Shown: one piece after another, positions 5,725 to 10,999 of the stretch
How positions within the stretch are numbered: position 1 is the first letter of the stretch
Layout of the letters: every line of letters starts with the position of its first letter
Assembly (NCBI GenBank): GCA_030149115.1
Contig: JASBSE010000599.1
Coordinates: 1 to 10,999 of the forward strand
Origin: Winogradskyella sp.
GTDB taxonomy: Bacteria; Bacteroidota; Bacteroidia; Flavobacteriales; Flavobacteriaceae
Direction of reading: 5' to 3'
DNA length: 10,999 bases
The notes under the pieces: generated by a model
Seen by the model: the letters and a program-made list of their open reading frames with translations, nothing else
Told to the model about the DNA's origin: nothing
Database searches by the model: none
Program-made: the position numbers and the translations under genes

Positions 5725-7500
5725 CTATCTAATTTGTTTATCTATTAATGAAATTGTTTGTGCAGCCTTATCATAATCGTTCTGCATAGTAACATCTGTT
5801 ATTGGTGTATATCTCGCCAATTCGCAACTTTCTAAAATTGAAATAAACTCTGAAACAACATTACCATCTACTTGTTTTTTTGTAAGTAATGCATCTATTT
5901 TTTCTTTATTAAAATCACTAGTTTCTATGTTTAATTTTGCTTTTAGATAATTATGTAATGCTCTCTCTAACGACTCATAGAACACTTCTTTTTGTCCTAA
6001 ATTCTTCTTGGCTTCACTTAAATATTTTTTAGCTAAACGGTCTGCTTTTCTTATACGAGTTCCTACCACATCTGCATCGCGCTTATCCTTTGCTCTTCTA
6101 ATAACAATGGCTAATGGAATTGCTAAAAATGGCAAGAGCAATAAACACCAAAAGGTACTTGACTTAAAAAAGTCTTGGCTAGACATCGACTCCCAATTAG
6201 ATGTGGTTTTTATAAATGCAAAGGCATTAGAATTGGGCTTGACTACTTGTTTTATATTGCCTTCTTCTGCACCTTCAGAACTATTAACTGATGCTGTTGG
6301 ACCTTCTACAACATCTATTATTATCTCATCTGATGTGATACGTTTATAAGTCTCTGTTTTTAAGTCGAAATATGAAAATGATATTGATGGTATAGGGTAT
6401 TTTCCACGATATTGAGGTACTATGGTATAAGTGTCTGAAATACTTCCCTGCATACCACTCAAACCTGTACGCACGTTTTCTTTATGTTCTGGTTCGTATA
6501 CCTCTAAAGAGCTTGGTGTGGTTAATTTAGGAAGCTCAAATAATTTAAGATTTCCTCTACCTGTAACTTCAATCTTTGCCTGTAGCGATTCTGTAGCATT
6601 TAATTGATTTTTTGAAGTTGTAACATTAAAATCAAAATCTCCTACGGCGCCTTTAAAGTCTGATGGTTTACCTTGCTCTGGTAAAGGTTTTACATTAATA
6701 GTTTTACTGCCAGCAGTTATTGTTTTTGGCACCTTAGTCATTATTTGCTGTAGAAAAACATTAGATCTTCCTGTTGGTACTTCTACAGTAACATCCAAGA
6801 CTAAAGGTTCTAGTTTTAATTTTCCTGTTTTTTGAGGATACAAAACCGTCTTTCTTAAAACTACATAACGGTAATCTTCACCTTTATACTCTCCTCTTTG
6901 AATATTAAGTCCTTTTATTTCTATATTCTGACTCCAAAAGTCGTTATATCTAGGTGTTTGCTTTTCTCTCCAATTGTTACTAATACCTACATCTCTCGCT
7001 ACATAAAGCTTATAAACTACTGTAGTTGGTTCGTTTAAATAAGGATTGCTATTTGAAACCTCTGCAACTAAATGAATTTTATCTGAGGCTATGTCTGAAG
7101 CATCTGGCTTACCATTGGGCTTATCTACGGCATCTACTACCGTTACTGTAACTGGATATGTCTTATAAACTTCCCCATCGATTTCTATAGTTGCCTGCTT
7201 AATAGTAAATTTCCCTTTCTTCTTAGGTGCTAAAAAGTAACTATACGTTTTTTGATATGTCTTTACTCCATTGGCATAAGAATTCATTAAAGAGGTATTA
7301 GGTCCGCCAACAACTGTAAAATCATCAAAATTTGGTGGAACAAAATTGTCACCATCTTGATTCATCTCAAAATCAATACGCAAACGCTCATTTACTCCAA
7401 GTTTTTGTTTACTGACTTTAGCTTCAAACTTAACTTGAGCAAAAGCTATACTTGATGCAAGAAGTATTAAAAAGGTTAATATGTGTTTGGTTATTTTCAT
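5725..7500 (-). CDS. batD: BatD: large exported Ig-like protein with C-terminal membrane anchor
   Basis: I place the start at the ATG at 7500, giving 591 residues. An upstream ATG at 7515 would add five residues, overlap the preceding gene by 14 bp and spoil a clean signal peptide. Residues 1-21 are a signal peptide ending AFA before QVKFEA. Periplasmic beta-sandwich domains lie at about 22-122, 142-270 and 285-397, with the BatD features GPNTSLMNS (66-74), YRYVVLRKTVLYP (210-222) and the repeated GRGNLKLFELP (314-324). One membrane segment lies at about 450-468, followed by a basic then helical cytoplasmic tail to the C-terminus. BatD is thought to join BatA and BatB in a periplasmic complex; its activity is unknown. 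The gene starts 1 bp after the stop of its short paralog and ends directly at batE, so coupling is likely. Confidence 0.93.
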   Translation of the reverse strand: MKITKHILTFLILLASSIAFAQVKFEAKVSKQKLGVNERLRIDFEMNQDGDNFVPPNFDDFTVVGGPNTSLMNSYANGVKTYQKTYSYFLAPKKKGKFTIKQATIEIDGEVYKTYPVTVTVVDAVDKPNGKPDASDIASDKIHLVAEVSNSNPYLNEPTTVVYKLYVARDVGISNNWREKQTPRYNDFWSQNIEIKGLNIQRGEYKGEDYRYVVLRKTVLYPQKTGKLKLEPLVLDVTVEVPTGRSNVFLQQIMTKVPKTITAGSKTINVKPLPEQGKPSDFKGAVGDFDFNVTTSKNQLNATESLQAKIEVTGRGNLKLFELPKLTTPSSLEVYEPEHKENVRTGLSGMQGSISDTYTIVPQYRGKYPIPSISFSYFDLKTETYKRITSDEIIIDVVEGPTASVNSSEGAEEGNIKQVVKPNSNAFAFIKTTSNWESMSSQDFFKSSTFWCLLLLPFLAIPLAIVIRRAKDKRDADVVGTRIRKADRLAKKYLSEAKKNLGQKEVFYESLERALHNYLKAKLNIETSDFNKEKIDALLTKKQVDGNVVSEFISILESCELARYTPITDVTMQNDYDKAAQTISLIDKQIR

Positions 7501-7501
7501 A

Positions 7502-8314
7502 TTAATCAACATCAATAGTTATTTGTTCTGTTGAAAGGGTAATTCCTTCTTCTCTAAAAATCTTATTCCCAAAAATATCTTCTTTAACTGTCGGAATCTC
7601 AGCAATAACATCTATTTGCATAGGTGAGATACTTATTTTTTTTTCCTTATCTAATGGCTTTATTGATACTTCTTTTAAAACTACATAACGGAAGTTTTTA
7701 CCATCAATATCTTTATTTTCTATTTTTAGTGTATCTAGTTTAATCTCCTCTGCAATAGCGTTACTAATCTCACTGTCTTCAGTAATTGTCCAGCTTTTAA
7801 CTCCAAAGCTACTAGAAACATATATTTTGTACGTTAGTGTAAGCGAATCTTTTAAAGACACTCTATCACTAAAATATTCACACCTTAAATACAAATCCTC
7901 TTTGAAACTCTTTTCCTTTAGCTTAATACTACTTAAACTATCTTGCTCGGCGACTTCAACAGCCAAAGGATTCGTTGAATAAGTAACTGCGTCTTTAATA
8001 GCAATAGCCTTATCAACAATCAAAGTACCAACTTTCATTGGCTTAATATAATATGTGTGTGTTTTCTTATAGCTTCGTTCGCCTGCAACCCAAGAGTTTG
8101 ATATAGTTACATTGGGACCTCTAACAATTTTAAAGTCTTTAAAATTTGGCGCTGCAAAACTGTCTACTTCTTTATCCACCTCAAAATCAACACGAAAAAT
8201 CTCATTAACAACTAGAGTATCCTTACTTACTATAGCTTCAAATTTTACCTGAGTGTATGTTATGCTTGAAGCAAATAAAAATACTAGTATTGATATATTT
8301 TTGATGACTTTCAT
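7502..8314 (-). CDS. Short BatD paralog without membrane anchor
   Basis: The 270-residue protein is a paralog of the N-terminal half of the adjacent BatD. It has its own signal peptide (1-21, cleavage before QVKFEA). In an ungapped comparison by eye of the first 77 mature residues, 38 are identical to BatD, including VNE, PNF.DF and GPN. A second shared block is FRYVVLKEVSIKP with DVIAEIPT, matching BatD's YRYVVLRKTVLYP and DVTVEVPT. The protein stops after the second Ig-like domain and lacks BatD's third domain, membrane segment and cytoplasmic tail. It is therefore predicted to be free in the periplasm. The reading frame is intact with no remnant after the stop, since batD starts 1 bp later, so this is not a decaying frameshift. 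It probably arose by tandem duplication and serves as an extra binding partner. It could also be called a BatD-family protein. Confidence 0.88.
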   Translation of the reverse strand: MKVIKNISILVFLFASSITYTQVKFEAIVSKDTLVVNEIFRVDFEVDKEVDSFAAPNFKDFKIVRGPNVTISNSWVAGERSYKKTHTYYIKPMKVGTLIVDKAIAIKDAVTYSTNPLAVEVAEQDSLSSIKLKEKSFKEDLYLRCEYFSDRVSLKDSLTLTYKIYVSSSFGVKSWTITEDSEISNAIAEEIKLDTLKIENKDIDGKNFRYVVLKEVSIKPLDKEKKISISPMQIDVIAEIPTVKEDIFGNKIFREEGITLSTEQITIDVD

Positions 8315-8350
8315 TTTCTGGACAACAATGATAAGTAACTCTTAGTTAAA

Positions 8351-9190
8351 CTACCAATCTTTTTCGGTTCTAACCTTAGCTCCTTTTTGCTTTTCGGCAT
8401 TCATTTTTTGTTGAACCTTCTGTTCTTGATTTTGCATAGCCTCGAGAATATTCTTCATTTGCTGAGGAGACATCTGACCTGGCTTTGGTTTAGGTTTCTG
8501 ATTTGGATTTTTTTTCTCTTTATCATCTTTGCCTTCGTCCTTTTTGTCGTCTTGAGGTTTCCCTTTGTCATCCTCTTCTTTATCCCCTTCTTTTTTATCC
8601 TTGTCTCCTTCGTCTTTTTTATCCTTATTATCTTTGTTTTCGTCTTCCTTCTTTTCTTCTTTTTCCTTATCTTTTTCTTGTTCTTTATTCTCGTCTTTTT
8701 TGTCGTCTTCGCCTCCTCCGTCATTTTGCTTCTCTGCGCATTCTTTTGCTAAGGCAAAGTTGTATCTCGTTTCTTCATCAGTTGGATTATTTCTTAAGGC
8801 ATTTTTAAAAGCTTCCATAGCTTCTTTACACTTTTCCTCTTTCATTAGAAGGTTTCCTATGTTGTGATATGCTCTATGTTTTTCGTCTTTTGTTTCAGCT
8901 TTTTTTGCAGCCTCTTGCGTTCTAAATAATGCTTCGTTGAAGTTCCCTTTTTTGTAATAGGTAGTACCAAGATTGTAGGCACCTACTGCTTGGCTTGGTG
9001 CGTTAGAAATGGCTCTTCTATATTCCATTTCTGCTTGAATATAATCATCTTTTTGCGCCAACTCATTGGCCTTATAAACCAAGTTACTGGCTCTTTTTTC
9101 TTTTTTTAACTGTTCTTTATCTTGGTCTTGACAAAAGCCCAAAAAACCAGTTAATACTAAGATTGATAATATATAAGTCTTCATCTTCAT
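8351..9190 (-). CDS. batC: BatC: periplasmic TPR protein with long charged low-complexity region
   Basis: The 279 residues begin with a signal peptide (MKMKTYILSILVLTGFLGFC, 1-20). The ATG two codons later is an equally good start. Three TPRs follow at about 36-69, 70-101 and 105-138 (AYNLGTTYYKKGNFNEALF at 71-89, AYHNIGNLLMKEEKCKEAME at 107-126). Residues 161-227 consist only of Lys, Glu, Asp, Asn, Gln, Gly and Pro. A short Pro-Lys linker (NQKPKPKPGQ) follows. The C-terminal helical segment MSPQQMKNILEAMQNQEQKV (240-259) ends in KVRTEKDW, an ending I associate with BatC. The TPRs probably bring Bat proteins together in the periplasm. The two cysteines at 121 and 151 could pair. The gene lies 59 bp after batB and 36 bp before the short batD paralog, in the same direction. 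Confidence 0.9.
   Translation of the reverse strand: MKMKTYILSILVLTGFLGFCQDQDKEQLKKEKRASNLVYKANELAQKDDYIQAEMEYRRAISNAPSQAVGAYNLGTTYYKKGNFNEALFRTQEAAKKAETKDEKHRAYHNIGNLLMKEEKCKEAMEAFKNALRNNPTDEETRYNFALAKECAEKQNDGGGEDDKKDENKEQEKDKEKEEKKEDENKDNKDKKDEGDKDKKEGDKEEDDKGKPQDDKKDEGKDDKEKKNPNQKPKPKPGQMSPQQMKNILEAMQNQEQKVQQKMNAEKQKGAKVRTEKDW
8510..8710 (-). repeat. Low-complexity purine-rich tract inside batC
   Basis: About 200 bases are strongly purine-rich on the coding (minus) strand and pyrimidine-rich on the plus strand, encoding residues 161-227 of BatC. The tract is built of imperfect GAx/AAx codons with short recurring peptides such as KKDEG (191-195 and 216-220). It keeps frame, is not a perfect tandem array, and probably varies in length among relatives through slippage. 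Confidence 0.7.
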
Positions 9191-9249
9191 AATTCTACTT
9201 TAAAAGTAACAAACCCACTAATTATATGGCGTTAAAGAAATTTTAAAAG

Positions 9250-10287
9250 TTAAAAATTCTCGTTGAATAAATTCAACTTCTTTAACCAAGCTGTTTTTCT
9301 TTCTAAAAAGAATATCTCAATAAATAATAAAAAGATACCTATCCCCAAAAACCACTGAAACTGGTCTTTAAAGTCAGCTATTTGTTTGGATTCAAATTCA
9401 GTTTTATCCATTTTATCCAAAACATCCTTTATGGTTTCCACAACTTCGGCTGTATTGCTGCCGTTTACATATACACCATTTGTTTCTTCTGCTATTTCCC
9501 TGAGGGTACTTTCATCCAATCTGGTGATAACTGTTTCGCCATTGTTGTCTTTTTTATAATTGAGTACAACTCCATTTCGCTTTATTGGAATAGGACCTCC
9601 TTTTTTATCACCAACTCCAACGGTTAAAATTCTTATTCCTTCTTCACTAGCTTCTTCAGCAATGTCAATGGCTTCACCTCCATGATCTTCACCATCTGAA
9701 ATGATAATTAAAACACGGTTGGTTTGCTCATCATCGTCATAATATGTTTTTGCTAATTGAATAGCTTCATGAATGGCTGTTCCTTGTGAAGACAACATAT
9801 CAGTATTCATGTTTTGCAAGAACATTTTTGCCGAAGCATAGTCTGTAGTTATCGGCAATTGCGGAAATGCCTTACCTGCATATGCAATGATTCCAACTCT
9901 GTCACTTGCTAAACTATTTATAATTTGTGTTACAAGTTGTTTTGATTTCTCTAAACGATTGGGTGCAATATCTTCGGCCAACATACTTTTTGAAACGTCT
10001 ACCGCAAAAACAATATCAACACCTTGACTACGCACGGTTTCTAATTTAGTTCCAATTTTAGGATTCACTAATGCTAAAGACAAACAAGCAAAAGCCAAAC
10101 ATAGTACGGTAACCTTTAATATACTTTTAAAAAGAGATTGATTAGGACTTAAACGCTTAAGTAAGTGACTATCTGCAAACTTCTTTTGCGCAGAACGTCT
10201 CCATACTTGTAATAACACAAATAGTAAAATAATTACTGGAATAGCCAGTAAGGTCCAAAACCATATTTTTTCGTCTAGTCTAAACAA
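9250..10287 (-). CDS. batB: BatB: membrane-anchored von Willebrand A domain protein, TTG start
   Basis: The 345-residue protein has membrane segments at about 8-27, 57-75 and 311-328, with the von Willebrand A domain between the second and third (about 88-290). The MIDAS metal site is complete: DVSKS (97-101), Thr170 in SQGTAI and Asp198 in ISDGED. The frame has no ATG before residue 102. An in-frame stop codon lies 24 bp upstream of the TTG at 10287-10285. That TTG gives the expected N-terminus (MFRLDEKIWFWTLLAIPVII) and overlaps the batA stop by 8 bp. TTG is therefore the likely start, probably reinitiated from batA. BatB works with BatA at the inner membrane, in an assembly associated with a MoxR-type ATPase. 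The cellular role is debated, between aerotolerance and envelope or motility functions depending on species. Confidence 0.95.
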   Translation of the reverse strand: MFRLDEKIWFWTLLAIPVIILLFVLLQVWRRSAQKKFADSHLLKRLSPNQSLFKSILKVTVLCLAFACLSLALVNPKIGTKLETVRSQGVDIVFAVDVSKSMLAEDIAPNRLEKSKQLVTQIINSLASDRVGIIAYAGKAFPQLPITTDYASAKMFLQNMNTDMLSSQGTAIHEAIQLAKTYYDDDEQTNRVLIIISDGEDHGGEAIDIAEEASEEGIRILTVGVGDKKGGPIPIKRNGVVLNYKKDNNGETVITRLDESTLREIAEETNGVYVNGSNTAEVVETIKDVLDKMDKTEFESKQIADFKDQFQWFLGIGIFLLFIEIFFLERKTAWLKKLNLFNENF

Positions 10288-10999
10288 AGCTTTTAAATAT
10301 TGTGTTTCTTAAAATTATTTCTATTAATAAAAGTACACCTGCCAATAACACTAATGGCCTATACTTTTCATCATAATTATAGTATTTCTTTTCCTCTATT
10401 TCGGTTTTTTCTAGCTTATTAATCTCTTTGTAAATCTCAGCTAGTTTTTGATTATTGGTTGCTCTAAAATATTGCCCTCCGGTTACATCTGCTATTTCTT
10501 CTAATAATTTTTCATCAATTTCAACCTGTTGACGACTATATCTAAATGTTCCGTTAGAATTAAAAGCACTTGGTGACAATGCCATACCATTAGTACCCAA
10601 ACCAATAGTGTAAACCTTAATACCATATTCTACTGCTAGCTCACTGGCAATTTTTGGATCTATAAATCCTGAATTATTCACTCCATCGGTTAGCAGAATA
10701 ATTACCTTACTTTTAGCTCTACTATCTTTAAGTCTATTTACTGAAGTAGCTAAACCCATACCAATTGCTGTACCGCCCTCTATAATAGTGTTGTACTTAA
10801 TATCTCTGAGAGAACGTTGCACAATAGACTTATCTGTTGTAATTGGTGTCTTTGTGTAAGCCTCACCAGCATACTCTACTAAACCAATTCTATCGTTAGG
10901 ACGACCATCTATAAAATCTGCAGCAACCTCTTTTAAGGCTTCCAATCGATTAGGTCGTAAATCTTTTGCCAGCATACTAGCCGAAACGTCTATTGCCAT
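10280..10999 (-). CDS. batA: BatA: von Willebrand A domain protein, C-terminal 239 codons only
   Basis: The gene enters from the right edge. The ATG at 10999-10997 is probably an internal Met of the strand before the MIDAS motif and not the true start. The N-terminal membrane segments are missing. Visible are MIDAS residues DVSAS (4-8 of the fragment), Thr77 in EGGTAIG and Asp105 in LLTDGVNNS. A C-terminal membrane segment lies at about 213-230. The MIDAS region resembles that of BatB (DVSKSMLAEDIAPNRLE against DVSASMLAKDLRPNRLE), showing the two are paralogs. As the first Bat gene visible, with batB, batC, the short batD paralog, batD and batE downstream, it is BatA by position. Its TAG stop overlaps the batB TTG start by 8 bp. 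A MoxR ATPase and a DUF58 protein are the usual upstream neighbours, outside the window. Confidence 0.93.
   Translation of the reverse strand: MAIDVSASMLAKDLRPNRLEALKEVAADFIDGRPNDRIGLVEYAGEAYTKTPITTDKSIVQRSLRDIKYNTIIEGGTAIGMGLATSVNRLKDSRAKSKVIILLTDGVNNSGFIDPKIASELAVEYGIKVYTIGLGTNGMALSPSAFNSNGTFRYSRQQVEIDEKLLEEIADVTGGQYFRATNNQKLAEIYKEINKLEKTEIEEKKYYNYDEKYRPLVLLAGVLLLIEIILRNTIFKSFV

Noticed and set aside
7501..7515. ATG at 7515 as the start of batD
   Set aside because: It adds five residues (MMLIN) ahead of a clean signal peptide and overlaps the upstream gene by 14 bp. The ATG at 7500, 1 bp after the upstream stop, matches the paralog's N-terminus in length.
7502..8314. Short batD paralog as a pseudogene
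   Set aside because: The frame is intact, has a full signal peptide, ends at a domain boundary and is followed at once by the batD start, so there is no sign of decay.
8387..8867. Three overlapping plus-strand open frames rich in Phe, Leu and Ser
   Set aside because: They are the antisense of the purine-rich low-complexity part of batC. Their composition is an artefact of the pyrimidine-rich strand, and no promoter or family match is visible.
9196..9208. Imperfect palindrome TACTTTAAAAGTA upstream of batC
   Set aside because: It is made entirely of AT-rich bases within a short intergenic gap, has no U-tract and can arise by chance.
10997..10999. ATG at the right edge as the true start of BatA
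   Set aside because: It falls just before the MIDAS DVSAS motif, where the family has N-terminal membrane segments upstream. The gene is cut by the window end.

Overview
The window is AT-rich, compact bacterial DNA, most likely from the Bacteroidota, family Flavobacteriaceae. The basis is protein resemblance (a PheS with flavobacterial features and a complete Bat set with a BatC and a BatE), Bacteroidota-type promoter elements (TAnnTTTG) and weak ribosome binding sites. The genus cannot be fixed from the sequence. Gene content is chromosomal and housekeeping-like. I see no tRNA, rRNA, CRISPR array, insertion sequence or phage gene. No stretch above 300 bases lacks a gene; the longest gap is 57-195.

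Left end (1-1628, minus strand): the first codons of a gene that leaves the window, probably a GbsR/MarR-type regulator, with a good palindrome (91-108) next to its promoter. Then come the strong terminator of pheS (131-167), pheS itself (phenylalanyl-tRNA synthetase alpha chain), and a conserved-looking 118-aa protein of unknown function. A divergent promoter region (1629-1698) separates this from a plus-strand cvpA-family membrane protein gene. The cvpA gene and the minus-strand carbonic anhydrase gene converge on a shared bidirectional terminator (about 2218-2247).

Middle (2264-4904, minus strand): a beta-carbonic anhydrase gene lies 22 bp downstream of a SulP-family anion transporter gene with a STAS domain. 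This pairing suggests bicarbonate or inorganic carbon uptake and interconversion. Upstream of the transporter lies a 95-aa acidic protein with a hydrophobic N-terminus, which I do not recognise.

Right end (4963-10999, minus strand): a Bat (Bacteroides aerotolerance-type) operon in the order batA (partial, cut by the window edge), batB, batC, a short batD-like gene, batD, batE. BatA and BatB are membrane-anchored von Willebrand A proteins with intact MIDAS metal sites. BatC and BatE carry TPRs. BatD is a large exported Ig-like protein with a C-terminal membrane anchor. The genes are tightly packed: batA/batB overlap by 8 bp, batD'/batD are 1 bp apart and batD/batE abut, so translational coupling is likely. 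A MoxR-type AAA+ ATPase and a DUF58 protein are usual upstream partners and would lie beyond position 10999. The most unusual element is the extra batD-like gene. It is a tandem paralog keeping only the signal peptide and the first two domains of BatD, and lacking the membrane anchor.

Overall this is mostly a well-known arrangement. I did not find a clearly new system. The soluble truncated BatD paralog, the unrecognised 95-aa exported protein and the palindrome by the left-edge gene deserve a second look.
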